Below, in pieces: positions 39,300 through 48,993 of a stretch of 64,000 bases of DNA. The notes beneath the pieces are model-generated. The model made no database searches. It was given only the letters and a program-made list of their open reading frames with translations, and was not told the DNA's origin. Within the stretch, counting starts at the first letter, position 1; each line of letters opens with the position of its first letter. The translations under genes and the position numbers were made by a program. Source of the DNA: VRUE01 sp044867645 (GTDB taxonomy: Bacteria; Actinomycetota; Thermoleophilia; Solirubrobacterales; 70-9); the NCBI GenBank assembly GCA_044867645.1, contig JBIOVI010000026.1, positions 35,154 through 99,153 of the forward strand. Reading direction: 5' to 3'.

Positions 39300-40157
39300 G
39301 TGAGCCGGGAAGACCTCACCTTCTCGCTGGGTGGCGACTCGTGCGCCGCCTGGCTATATCCGGCGCGAAGAGAAGCCGCCGCCGCGCCAATCGTCGTCAT
39401 GGCGCACGGCCTGTCGGGGACCCGCCGCGACAGCCTCGGACCCTTTGCCGAGCGCTTCGCGGAGGCAGGCGTCGCCGCTCTCGTCTTCGACCACCGCGGC
39501 TTCGGCGACAGCGGCGGCGAGCCGGACCTCTTCCAGCCGGCCCGCCAGCTCGAGGACTGGCGCGCCGCGATCGCCTTCGCCCGCTCGCTGCCAGGCATCG
39601 ACCCCGAGCGCGTGGCCACCTTCGGCTCCTCGATGGGCGGCGGCAACGCGCTGGCGGCCGCGGCCGGCGATCGGAGCGTGGCGGCCGCAGTGAGCCAGGT
39701 CCCGTTCCTCGACATCTGGCGACAGGCCCACCGTTCGTCGCCCCGGGTGATGGCGCGGGCCGCGCTCGCCGCCGCCCTCGGCCGCCACCTGCCCGCGGTC
39801 GGACAACCGCACGAGGCCGCCTTGATCAACGCGCCAGACAGCGAGGCGGGGTGGCGCCACGTAGTGGCCATCGGCGAGGACTCGCGCTGGCGCAACCGAG
39901 TCTCGGCGCGCTGGCTGCTCGGCCGCCCGTACCGGCCGGTGCGTCTGGCGGCCACGCTCCACTGCCCCTGGCTCGTCTGCGTCGGCGAGGCCGATCGGGT
40001 GGCGCGGCCTGGTCCTGCGATCGCCGCCGCGCGCCGCGCCCCGCTCGGCGAGCTGCGCACCTATCCCGGCGTCGACCACTTCGACATCTACGACGGGCCG
40101 GAGCACGAGGCGGTCGTCGCCGACGAGGTCGAGTTCCTGCGCCGGCACCTGCTTTAG
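39300..40157 (+). CDS. Alpha/beta hydrolase (dienelactone hydrolase/peptidase S15-like)
   Basis: A 285-aa enzyme: MAHGLSGTRRDSLGPFAERFAEAGVAALVFDHRGFGDSGGEPDLFQP, the elbow FGSSMGGGNAL (Ser near 113), CVGEADRVARPGPAI (acid) and GVDHFDIYDG (His). The DHRGFGDSGG form is typical of the YfbK/xylan-esterase-like clade often annotated as acetyl-xylan esterase-like. Start GTG 39300. Substrate unknown. Confidence 0.85.
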   Translation: MSREDLTFSLGGDSCAAWLYPARREAAAAPIVVMAHGLSGTRRDSLGPFAERFAEAGVAALVFDHRGFGDSGGEPDLFQPARQLEDWRAAIAFARSLPGIDPERVATFGSSMGGGNALAAAAGDRSVAAAVSQVPFLDIWRQAHRSSPRVMARAALAAALGRHLPAVGQPHEAALINAPDSEAGWRHVVAIGEDSRWRNRVSARWLLGRPYRPVRLAATLHCPWLVCVGEADRVARPGPAIAAARRAPLGELRTYPGVDHFDIYDGPEHEAVVADEVEFLRRHLL

Positions 40158-40206
40158 CCACGCATTTCGATGAAGCATTTTGCCCCCTATGAGGGCCACA
40201 ACGCTT

Positions 40207-41796
40207 CTACCAGGCGTCGACGAAGCGCCGGCCGCGCTTAGGCTCGCCTGACGATGCCGCGGCGGCTAGGGTCGAAGCGATCAGCGAGCGAGTCTGTGCC
40301 GGGTCGATCACGTCGTCGAGCTCGAACAGGGTCGCGGCGTTGAGGGCTTTCGCATTTTGCTCCGCCGCCGCGGTGAGGTCGCGGACCCGCTGCGCCCGCT
40401 CCTCCTCGTCCTCGATCGCTTCCAGCTCCTTGCGCAGCGCCAGCTTCACCGCGCCCTCCAGACCCATCGGTCCGAGGTGCGCCATCGGCCAGGCCACGGT
40501 GAGCAGCGGCTCGTGCAGGCTGCCGCCGGTCATCGCCTGCGCGCCGAGACCGTAGCCGCGGCGCAGGATCACGGCGACCAGCGGAACACGCAGCGCCGCC
40601 CCGCCGACCAGCAGACGCGAGGCATGCCGCACCAGGCCGGTCGCCTCGGCCTCCGGCCCGACCATGAACCCCGGCGTGTCGACCAGCGAGACGACCGGTA
40701 GGCCGAAGGCATCGCAGAGCTGGAGGAAGCGGGCAGCCTTGTCGGCGGCGTCGCTGGTTATCGCACCGGCCATGTGCCGAGTGTCGTTGGCGAGGAAGCC
40801 GACCGCGCGTCCCTCGATGCGGCCGAGCGCCGTCACCATCTCCGGCGCAAAGCGCTCGCGCAGGCAGATTGCCGACTCCCGGTCGGCAATCGTCTCTATC
40901 ACTGGTTGGACTGGATAGGCGCGCCGCTCGCGCTCGGGGACCAGGTCGCGGAGACGGTCCTGATCGGGCTCAGGGCCGGGAGAAGTCGGCCCCTGGAAGT
41001 AGGCGAGCAATCGCTTCGCGGCGGCCGTCGCCGCCTGCTCGTCCGCGACCGCGATGTCGACCACCCCGTTTCGCTCCTGCATATCGAGCGGGCCGACGTC
41101 GTCGGGGTCGACCTTGCCCAGTCCGCCTCCCTCGATCATCGCCGGACCGCCCATTCCCAGCGAGACGTTCTCCGTCGCGACGATCAGGTCGGAGCAGCCG
41201 GCGAGCACGGCGTTGCCGGCAAAGCAGCGCCCCGCCACCACCGCGATCCGAGGCACCAGGCCCGAGAGTCCCGCCCACAGCGCAAAGGCACGGGTGTCGA
41301 GCGCCGAGACGACCGGGTAGTCGGTATCGCCGGGCCGCCCACCGCCGCCCTCGGCGAAGAGGACGGTGGGCAGCCGCATCCGCTCGATCAGCTCGAAGAG
41401 GCGGTCCTTCTTGCGGTGTCCAAGCGCGCCTTGCGTCCCGGCCAGGACCGTGTAGTCATAGGAAAGCACCGCGCAGGCGCTGTCCTTGCCGAAGAGATCG
41501 CCGTTGATGCGGGCGGTGCCCCCCACCAGTCCGTCGGCGGGCGTCCGTGCAGTCAGCTCCTCGAGGTCGCGGCGAGCACGCTGGGCGGCAATGGCAAAGC
41601 GGCCGTACTCGACGAAGGACCCAGGGTCGACGAGATCGTCGATGTTTTCGCGAGCGGTCCGGCCGCCCGCCTCGTGGCGGCGGCGCACCGCGTCGGGACG
41701 CGCCTCGTCTTCGGTCAGGGCCGCTCGCCGCCGCAGCTCCGCGAGGTCGTCGCGCTCGCCTCCCTCGCTTCGGTTTTCGTCCGGCACGTGCGGCAT
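40207..41796 (-). CDS. Acyl-CoA carboxylase carboxyltransferase (beta) subunit
   Basis: A 529-aa member of the propionyl/methylcrotonyl-CoA carboxylase beta family. Motifs include ENIDDLVDPGSFVEYGRFA, ARINGDLFGKDSACAVLSYDYTVLAGTQGALGHRKKDRLFEL, RIAVVAGRCFAGNAVLAGCSDLI, and the second half VVSLVDTPGFMVGPEAE and RRGYGLGAQAM. It transfers CO2 from carboxybiotin to an acyl-CoA. No alpha (biotin) subunit is adjacent, so it must share one encoded elsewhere. A second beta gene is at 57336. The substrate cannot be decided here. Confidence 0.88.
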   Translation of the reverse strand: MPHVPDENRSEGGERDDLAELRRRAALTEDEARPDAVRRRHEAGGRTARENIDDLVDPGSFVEYGRFAIAAQRARRDLEELTARTPADGLVGGTARINGDLFGKDSACAVLSYDYTVLAGTQGALGHRKKDRLFELIERMRLPTVLFAEGGGGRPGDTDYPVVSALDTRAFALWAGLSGLVPRIAVVAGRCFAGNAVLAGCSDLIVATENVSLGMGGPAMIEGGGLGKVDPDDVGPLDMQERNGVVDIAVADEQAATAAAKRLLAYFQGPTSPGPEPDQDRLRDLVPERERRAYPVQPVIETIADRESAICLRERFAPEMVTALGRIEGRAVGFLANDTRHMAGAITSDAADKAARFLQLCDAFGLPVVSLVDTPGFMVGPEAEATGLVRHASRLLVGGAALRVPLVAVILRRGYGLGAQAMTGGSLHEPLLTVAWPMAHLGPMGLEGAVKLALRKELEAIEDEEERAQRVRDLTAAAEQNAKALNAATLFELDDVIDPAQTRSLIASTLAAAASSGEPKRGRRFVDAW

Positions 41797-41861
41797 GTTT
41801 CCAGGCAGCGTCGCCCGGCGCCCTATCGCGTCGAGCGAAAACGGGATAGAGGTGAATCTCG

Positions 41862-42830
41862 ATGACGGCTATCGGCTACACGCTGTCCACAGAGGAGAAC
41901 GGAGTGCAGGCCCTGGTCGACCAGGCGGTCCGCGCCGAGCGGGCGGGCTTCTCCTTCGCCACGATCCCCGGCGACTCCCACCGCGGGATCGACACGGAGC
42001 GCAACAGCCAGTTCGTCTGGGGCGTGCTCGGGGCGCTCTCGCAGGCGACCGAGGAGCTCGAGTTCACCACCAGCGTCACCTGCCCGACGACTCAGGTCCA
42101 CCCGGCGGTCGTCGCCCGGGAGGCAGCGACGGCGGCAGCTCTGCTGCCTGGTCGATTCTCGCTCGGGGTCGGCAACGGCGAGAGCGCCGACGAGCACTTC
42201 CTCGGCGACCACTGGCCCCCGATCGCCGAACGCCAGGAGCGGCTAGAGGAGGCGATAGAGGTGATCCGCCTGCTCTGGGAGGGCGGCCCGAAGAGCCACC
42301 GAGGTCGCTTCTACACGGTCGAGAACGCACGCATCGACTCGCTGCCGGAGGAGCCCCCTCCGATCCTCGTCGCGGTCGAGAGCGAGCGCTCGGTCGAACT
42401 CGCGGTCCGGGCTGGGGACGGCCTGATCGATACTGGCCCGATCGCCGAGTCCGTGGAGCAGTTCCGTTCCGCTAATGGCAACGGCAATGGTGACGGTTGC
42501 CGCAAGCCCACTTACGGAAAGCTGCGCGTCTGCTGGGCCAAAGACGAGGCGGAGGCCCGGCACAAAGCGCTCGAATCGTGGCCCGACGACACTTCCAGTA
42601 ACGGCCACTTCCTGGAGCTGCCGCTGCCGTCGTACTTCGAAGAGGCGGAGCCGGTCGACGGGGACATCGGCGACAACGTGGTCTGCGGCCCCGACCCCGA
42701 GCGCCATCTCGCCGCGATCCGCAAGTACCTGGATGCCGGCTACGACCACGTCTTCGTCGACCAGGTCGGCCCGGACAAGGACGGCTTCTTCGATCTCTAC
42801 GAACACGAGATCCTGCCTGAGCTTCGGTAG
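41862..42830 (+). CDS. LLM-class F420-dependent oxidoreductase (TIGR03557-like)
   Basis: A 322-aa TIM-barrel flavin/F420 enzyme. It begins IGYTLSTEENGVQALVDQAVRAERAGFSFATIPGDSHRG, then TSVTCPTTQVHPAVVAREAATAAALLPGRFSLGVGNGES and AAIRKYLDAGYDHVFVDQVGPDKDGFFDLYEHEILPELR, the pattern of the glucose-6-phosphate dehydrogenase-like F420 subfamily. The cofactor is made by the operon at 61-64 kb. The reduced substrate is unknown. The usual Trp/His-rich active-site loop of F420-dependent G6PDH was not found. ATG 41862. Confidence 0.85.
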   Translation: MTAIGYTLSTEENGVQALVDQAVRAERAGFSFATIPGDSHRGIDTERNSQFVWGVLGALSQATEELEFTTSVTCPTTQVHPAVVAREAATAAALLPGRFSLGVGNGESADEHFLGDHWPPIAERQERLEEAIEVIRLLWEGGPKSHRGRFYTVENARIDSLPEEPPPILVAVESERSVELAVRAGDGLIDTGPIAESVEQFRSANGNGNGDGCRKPTYGKLRVCWAKDEAEARHKALESWPDDTSSNGHFLELPLPSYFEEAEPVDGDIGDNVVCGPDPERHLAAIRKYLDAGYDHVFVDQVGPDKDGFFDLYEHEILPELR

Positions 42831-42875
42831 CGCTCCGCGCCGTTTGCACGCTCGGAAGGAGGGTAGAGCGCCAGA

Positions 42876-43145
42876 GTGAAGCTGATCTTCGCCCCAATAG
42901 GAATCGTCGCCGGTCTGCTCGCCGGTTTGATCGCGCAGAAGGGCTTCGATCGTCTGTGGGCGGTCTTCGACGACGAGGAGCCACCCGAGCCGGACCAGCG
43001 GGACGCGTCGTATCCGAAACTGATCGCGGCTCTCCTAGTCGAGGGAGCGGTCTTCCGGTTGACCAAAGGAGTGGTCGATCACGCCGTCCGGGGCGGGTTC
43101 GCGCGGGCGACCGGCCGCTGGCCGGGCGAGCGGTCGCACGAATAG
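42876..43145 (+). CDS. DUF4235 small membrane protein
   Basis: An 89-aa protein with two hydrophobic segments: IFAPIGIVAGLLAGLIAQKGFDRLW and SYPKLIAALLVEGAVFRLTKGVVDHAVRGGFARATGRWPGE, the typical signature of the actinobacterial DUF4235 family, whose role is not known. GTG 42876 with GGAGGG upstream. It stands alone between the oxidoreductase and the convergent basic protein gene. Confidence 0.88.
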   Translation: MKLIFAPIGIVAGLLAGLIAQKGFDRLWAVFDDEEPPEPDQRDASYPKLIAALLVEGAVFRLTKGVVDHAVRGGFARATGRWPGERSHE

Positions 43146-43167
43146 GCCGCGGCGGCCTCTCCGACGT

Positions 43168-43512
43168 TCAGCTCTTCGCACCCGCGACCGCGCGCTGGAG
43201 CTGGTCCTTGTTCATCTTCGAGCGTCCCTCGATGTTCAGCTTGCGGGCATCGTTGTAGAGCTGGTCGCGGGTCCTGCCCCTGGGCCGTTTGGTCCCGGAG
43301 CGCTGCCCGCCGCGGCGGCCGGAGGACATGTCTTTGGTCGAAGTCCGCGACCTGCTCCGCGATTCGCCCGACCTTGCTCTCTCCTTGTTGACAGTTCGCG
43401 CCGCGATCTCCTCGGCACGGCTCTCCGAGCGACCCTGTTCCTTCTCGCTCCGCTTGACGTGCTCGTGCTGACGGGCTCGCTTGCTGCCCTTCTTGACCCC
43501 CCGCGGTGGCAT
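43168..43512 (-). CDS. Small basic protein with plasmid-stabilisation-like N terminus and Rho/SAP-like C terminus
   Basis: A 114-aa, highly basic protein. The first part (RARQHEHVKRSEKEQGRSESRAEEIAARTVNKERARSGE) matches short proteins often called plasmid stabilisation protein. The last 40 residues (RTRDQLYNDARKLNIEGRSKMNKDQLQRAV) form the small helix-loop-helix of Rho N-terminal/SAP domains that bind nucleic acid. The whole is common in actinobacterial chromosomes and probably DNA- or RNA-binding; it is not evidence of a plasmid. Confidence 0.8.
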   Translation of the reverse strand: MPPRGVKKGSKRARQHEHVKRSEKEQGRSESRAEEIAARTVNKERARSGESRSRSRTSTKDMSSGRRGGQRSGTKRPRGRTRDQLYNDARKLNIEGRSKMNKDQLQRAVAGAKS

Positions 43513-43636
43513 CTGCTGCCTCCTCTCGTCGTTCTACGGAGATCGGCCTTCGATGCCTTTTACCCAGGACGAGACGTACTAACCACCGCCCCAGAGCGCG
43601 GTTTCGGGCGAGTCCGACAGGGGTAAATCTGGCTCT

Positions 43637-45412
43637 ATGGGTGGGAACGAGCCCGAGGGAGCCATGATCGAGACGCGCATCCCAGCTCGCCTCGATCGGC
43701 TCCCTTGGTCCCGTTTTCACTGGATGATCGTGATCGGCCTCGGCACGGTCTGGATCCTCGACGGGCTCGAGGTGACGATCGTCGGCAGCATCGGCGATCG
43801 CCTCACCGAAAGCGGCAGCGGCATCACCCTCGACGCCAGCCAGATTGGCACCGCGGCCGCCTTTTACGTCGCCGGCGCCTGCTGCGGCGCCCTCTTCTTC
43901 GGCCAGCTCACCGACCGTTTCGGCCGCAAGAAGCTCTTCCTGGTCACGCTCGCCGTCTATATCGCCGCGACCGTCGCCACCGCCTTCTCGTTCGCCGCTT
44001 GGTACTTCTACGCCGCCCGCTTCTTCACCGGCGCCGGGATCGGCGGCGAGTACGCGGCGATCAACTCGGCAATCGACGAGCTGATCCCGGCGCGGGTGCG
44101 GGGGCGCGTCGACCTGATCATCAACGGCAGCTACTGGCTCGGCGCCGCCGCTGGGGCACTGGCCGCGGTCGCTCTCCTCGACACCGCCCTTTTCGCCGCT
44201 GACTTCGGCTGGCGCCTGGCGTTCCTGCTGGGGGCGGGACTAGGAATCGGCATCCTGCTCGTCCGCCGCCATGTGCCCGAGAGCCCGCGCTGGCTCTTCA
44301 TCCACGGTCACGAGGAGGAGGCCGAGCGGATCGTCGGCGACATCGAGGGTGCCGTCGAAGAGGAAACCGACCAGCGGCTTTCCGAGCCCAGCGACAGCAT
44401 CGTCGTCCATCCGCGCGAGCGAATCCCCTTCCGCCAGATCGCCCGCACCGCGATCTCGACCTACCCGAGGCGCACGATCCTCGGCCTCTCGCTCTTCGTC
44501 GGCCAGGCCTTCCTCTACAACGCGATCACCTTCGACCTCGGCACCCTGCTGGGTGAGTTCTTCGACGTCTCCTCGGGGACGATTCCCATCTATATCGCCC
44601 TCTTCGCGATCTCCAACTTCCTCGGTCCACTCACCCTGGGCCGCCTCTTCGACACCGTCGGCCGCAAACCGATGATCTCCGCTACCTACCTCGGCTCCGC
44701 CGCCGTTACCGCCGCGCTGGGCTTCTTCCTACTCGGCGGCGAGCTCACCACTTGGTCCTTCATGGCCTTCATCCTGGTCATCTTCTTCATCGCCTCGGCC
44801 GGCGCCAGCTCCGCCTACCTGACCGTCAGTGAGATCTTCCCGATGGAGACGCGGGCGCTCTCGATCGCCTTCTTCTACGCCGTCGGAACCGCTGCCGGCG
44901 GAATCGCCGGCCCGCTGCTCTTCGGCCATCTGATCAACAGCGGCAGCGAAGACCAGATCGCAACTGGCTTCTTCATCGGTGCGGTCGTGATGGCGATCGG
45001 AGGCATCGCCGAGCTGCTGTTCGGGGTCAAAGCCGAGCAGAAGCAGCTCGAGGAGGTCGCCAAACCGCTCACGGCCGAGGAGGGCAAGCGCCGACGCCGA
45101 GGGCGCTTCCGCCCCGGGCCGGCCCGCATAACGACCTCGCCCGGGATGCCGGTCTCGGCGCCCTTCACCGACGCGGGCCTTGACCGCGAAGTGGAGATCG
45201 AGCTGATCGGGCGCGCCCTCCAGGACCGCGGCAGCGCCAACCGCCGCGAGCTCGCACAGCGGGTCGGCGCCCGCTACTGGGGCCCGGGGCGCTTCCGGGC
45301 CGCCCTGCGCGAGGCAGTAGTAGCGGGCCAGGTAATACGTCTACGCCGCGGCGAGTATGCCCCGGTGACGCAGCCGGGCGGCGAGGAACGCCCCCGAACT
45401 TCGGACTCCTAG
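43637..45412 (+). CDS. MFS transporter (sugar-porter-like) with an added C-terminal winged-helix-like domain
   Basis: A 591-aa protein. It starts like aromatic-acid/sugar porters: WSRFHWMIVIGLGTVWILDGLEVTIVGSI, then the MFS motif GQLTDRFGRKKLFL, GIGGEYAAINSAIDELIPARVRGR and RLFDTVGRKP, giving 12 helices by about residue 470. The extra 120 residues are soluble: a basic linker (KRRRRGRFRPGPARI) and a folded part VEIELIGRALQDRGSANRRELAQRVGARYWGPGRFRAALREAVVAGQVIRLRRGEYAP, which reads like a winged helix. That tail is unusual in MFS proteins. The solute is unknown. It is followed after seven bases by the BrkB-like gene. Confidence 0.85.
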   Translation: MGGNEPEGAMIETRIPARLDRLPWSRFHWMIVIGLGTVWILDGLEVTIVGSIGDRLTESGSGITLDASQIGTAAAFYVAGACCGALFFGQLTDRFGRKKLFLVTLAVYIAATVATAFSFAAWYFYAARFFTGAGIGGEYAAINSAIDELIPARVRGRVDLIINGSYWLGAAAGALAAVALLDTALFAADFGWRLAFLLGAGLGIGILLVRRHVPESPRWLFIHGHEEEAERIVGDIEGAVEEETDQRLSEPSDSIVVHPRERIPFRQIARTAISTYPRRTILGLSLFVGQAFLYNAITFDLGTLLGEFFDVSSGTIPIYIALFAISNFLGPLTLGRLFDTVGRKPMISATYLGSAAVTAALGFFLLGGELTTWSFMAFILVIFFIASAGASSAYLTVSEIFPMETRALSIAFFYAVGTAAGGIAGPLLFGHLINSGSEDQIATGFFIGAVVMAIGGIAELLFGVKAEQKQLEEVAKPLTAEEGKRRRRGRFRPGPARITTSPGMPVSAPFTDAGLDREVEIELIGRALQDRGSANRRELAQRVGARYWGPGRFRAALREAVVAGQVIRLRRGEYAPVTQPGGEERPRTSDS

Positions 45413-45419
45413 ACCCAAT

Positions 45420-46316
45420 ATGCCTCCCCTATTTCCAGCCCTGAAGCGGACGCTTGCCGAGTTCAAAGAGGACAACCTCTCCGACTGGGCGGCGGCGCTC
45501 ACCTACTACGGGTTGCTCTCCCTCTTCCCCGCCTTGATCGCCCTGGTCTCGATCATCGGCCTGGTCGGCGATCCGAGAGGGGCGACGGAGACGATCACCG
45601 AAGTCATCACCGAAATCGGCCCCGAATCGGCCGCGGAAACGTTCTCCGGGCCGATCGAATCGGTCGCCTCGGATCGCGGCACCGCCAGTTTCGCCTTTGT
45701 CCTCGGCTTGGCCGTCGCGCTTTGGTCGGCGTCCGGCTACGTCGGCGCCTTCATCCGCGCCTCCAACGTCATCTACGAGACCCGCGAGGGTCGCCCATTC
45801 TGGAAGCTGCGACCGCTGCAGATCGCGGTCACGCTGCTCATGGTCCTGCTGCTGGCGATGCTCGCCCTCGGTCTCGTCCTGACCGGCCCGGTGGTCGACG
45901 CGGTGGCGGAGCCAATCGGCCTCGGCTCAACGGCGGTGACGATCTGGAACATCGCCAAGTGGCCCGTAATGATCGTCGTCTTCATCACGATGATCGCGAT
46001 CCTCTACTACGCCTCTCCCAACGCAAAGATCCGCGGCTTCAGGTGGGTGACCCCGGGCAGCGTCGTCGCGATGGCGGTCTGGATAGTCGTCTCGGCGGCC
46101 TTTGCCGTCTACGTCGCCAACTTCGGCTCCTACGACAAGACCTACGGGACGCTAGGCGGCCTGATCGCATTGCTGGTCTGGCTCTGGATCTCCAACCTGG
46201 CGATCCTTTTCGGCCACCAGCTAAACGCCGAGCTGGAGCGCGGCGCCGAGCTGGAGGAGGGCCAGCGCGGAGCCGAGCACGAGATCCAGCTCGAGCCCCG
46301 CTCCGACCCGAGCTAG
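45420..46316 (+). CDS. YihY/BrkB-family membrane protein
   Basis: A 298-aa protein with six hydrophobic helices. The family signature is LKRTLAEFKEDNLSDWAAALTYYGLLSLFPALIALVSIIGLVG at the start and SYDKTYGTLGGLIALLVWLWISNLAILFGHQLNAELER at the end. Long called ribonuclease BN in error, these are membrane proteins of uncertain transport function. The C terminus is an acidic cytosolic tail. It probably shares a transcript with the MFS gene; a terminator follows. Confidence 0.92.
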   Translation: MPPLFPALKRTLAEFKEDNLSDWAAALTYYGLLSLFPALIALVSIIGLVGDPRGATETITEVITEIGPESAAETFSGPIESVASDRGTASFAFVLGLAVALWSASGYVGAFIRASNVIYETREGRPFWKLRPLQIAVTLLMVLLLAMLALGLVLTGPVVDAVAEPIGLGSTAVTIWNIAKWPVMIVVFITMIAILYYASPNAKIRGFRWVTPGSVVAMAVWIVVSAAFAVYVANFGSYDKTYGTLGGLIALLVWLWISNLAILFGHQLNAELERGAELEEGQRGAEHEIQLEPRSDPS

Positions 46317-46421
46317 GCACGCGCTGGAGTTACCCGGTCAACCAAGCGAAAACAGCGGCTGAACCATCCGCTGCAGAAAGGCGTGTCGCTGCTGCTACCG
46401 TTGTTGGGTCGGATCGGCCAA

Positions 46422-46447
46422 CTCTCGGCCGACCGAGAGGTTCTGTT
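46422..46447 (+). terminator. Rho-independent terminator
   Basis: CTCTCGG-CCGA-CCGAGAG is a seven-base-pair stem with a tetraloop, followed by GTTCTGTTT. It would end the MFS-BrkB transcript before the helicase gene. Confidence 0.6.
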
Positions 46448-46503
46448 TCCTCCGTGCGCCGCATTTTGCGTTTAGGGGCCACCGGATCTCCCCTACTCGC
46501 TCA

Positions 46504-46511
46504 AGAAGGAG
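46504..46511 (+). promoter_or_regulatory. Ribosome binding site that fixes the helicase start
   Basis: AGAAGGAG lies six bases before ATC 46518. It is one of the best Shine-Dalgarno sequences in the window and marks the start although the codon is ATC. Confidence 0.7.
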
Positions 46512-46517
46512 CACCCA

Positions 46518-47698
<1,181 letters not shown>

Positions 47699-47702
<4 letters not shown>

Positions 47703-48064
47703 GCGTCGCCGAAGTCACCTCCCAGCGATGGACCTGCGACGGCTGCGGGGTGTCTGTCAGCTGGATGGACGGTCACCGAGGCCCACTCCCCGAGGGCTGG
47801 GCCCACTCCGACGGCGACCCCTTCTGCCTCAAGTGCAGGAGGGAGCAAGCCGCGGAGTCGGCGGTGGAGGCCGCGCCCAGCGATTGCAATAGGGACGCCC
47901 GCGCGAAACTGCGCCGCGCCAGCCTGATCGAGTTCGAGATCCGCAGGGCCCCCGATCGGCCCGACAACGCGATCGCAAAGGCCTGCCGATCCTCCGCGAC
48001 CGCAGTCGCGGCGGCGCGGCGGCGCGTCCAACTCCAATCGCCGGGCCGGACGGGCCACAACTAG
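47699..48064 (+). CDS. Small protein with a zinc-ribbon-like N terminus
   Basis: A 121-aa protein whose ATG overlaps the helicase stop (ATGA), so it is coupled to the helicase. WTCDGCGVSVSWMDGHRG and GDPFCLKCRRE give a CxxC...CxxC metal-binding pair (residues 10-44). The C-terminal part, LIEFEIRRAPDRPDNAIAKACRSSATAVAAARRRVQ, looks like an HTH. I do not recognise a named family. It may bind nucleic acid together with the helicase. Confidence 0.7.
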
Positions 48065-48076
48065 AGGACACGCGCG

Positions 48077-48961
48077 TTGAGCTCCGTCCAGATCGGCTTC
48101 GCCCTTGCTCTGATCACGGCCCTGATGGCCAATCTGGCGTCCCTGCTCAAGCACCGCGGCTGCCAGGACATCGGGCCCGTCCACTTCCGGCGGCCGCTCA
48201 ATAGCGCCCGCCACCTCGCCGGCTCGCGTTGGTTCGCCGCCGGCTGGGGCCTCGCGGCGCTGGCTTGGCTGATCCACGTCGCGGCGCTGTCGATGGCGCC
48301 GATCTCACTGGTGCAGGCGGTGCTCGCCGGCAGTGCCGTCACCCTCGCCGTGATGTCGCAGGGGCTCTTCGGCGAGACGGTCGCGCGCCGGCAATGGCTG
48401 GCGCTGCTGCTCGGCAGCGCCGGCCTGGCTCTGCTCGCGGTCACGGTGCCGCAGTTCCGCGGAAGCCACTCCGACTTCTCGCTTGTCCCGATCCTCGGCT
48501 TCGAGGGAGGGCTCGCGCTGATCGCCACCGGCCTTGCCCTGGGCCACAGATCCGAGCGCCTCGCCGCCCGCCGCGGCGTCCTCCTCGCCGCCCTCTCGGG
48601 CACCCTTTTCGCCCTCGCCGGGGTCGCGATCAAGGGGCTGACCGGGGTAGACGGGATGTCGATCGCCGTGGTCGGTCCGTGGGTAGCGTTGATAGCGCTC
48701 TGTGGCTTGCTTGCCCAGTACACCGCGGTGATCGCGCTTCAGCGCGGCGGCGCGATCGAGACGATCGGCCTGATGGGGCTGGTCGCGAACGGAACTCAGA
48801 TCTCGGCCGGAGTGCTCGTCTTCGGCGACCCGCTCAGCGCCAGCCCGCTCGGCCTGGTCCTCCAGGCAAGCGCCTTCGCGATGATCTGCCTCTCCGCGCT
48901 CCTTCTTCCCGCTCGCTCGCCGAGCCCGTCCAGGCTCCGCCTGCTCCAGGCCACAGCCTAG
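48077..48961 (+). CDS. DMT-superfamily (EamA-like) transporter
   Basis: A 294-aa integral membrane protein with about nine or ten helices, from IGFALALITALMANLASLLKHRG at the start to ASAFAMICLSALLLPA at the end. The repeated layout, with VQAVLAGSAVTLAVMSQGLFGE in the first half and ALQRGGAIETIGLMGLVANGTQISAGVLVFGDP in the second, is DMT-like. The substrate is unknown. TTG 48077 is the start, 12 bases after the zinc-ribbon gene, so it may end the helicase operon. Confidence 0.78.
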   Translation: MSSVQIGFALALITALMANLASLLKHRGCQDIGPVHFRRPLNSARHLAGSRWFAAGWGLAALAWLIHVAALSMAPISLVQAVLAGSAVTLAVMSQGLFGETVARRQWLALLLGSAGLALLAVTVPQFRGSHSDFSLVPILGFEGGLALIATGLALGHRSERLAARRGVLLAALSGTLFALAGVAIKGLTGVDGMSIAVVGPWVALIALCGLLAQYTAVIALQRGGAIETIGLMGLVANGTQISAGVLVFGDPLSASPLGLVLQASAFAMICLSALLLPARSPSPSRLRLLQATA

Positions 48962-48993
48962 ACACGCCCTGGCGAGGATCTCGCCCGAAGAGG

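Noticed and set aside
43168..43512. Reading the plasmid-stabilisation-like protein as a plasmid marker
   Set aside because: Such proteins are frequent on actinobacterial chromosomes, and no replication or partition gene is present.
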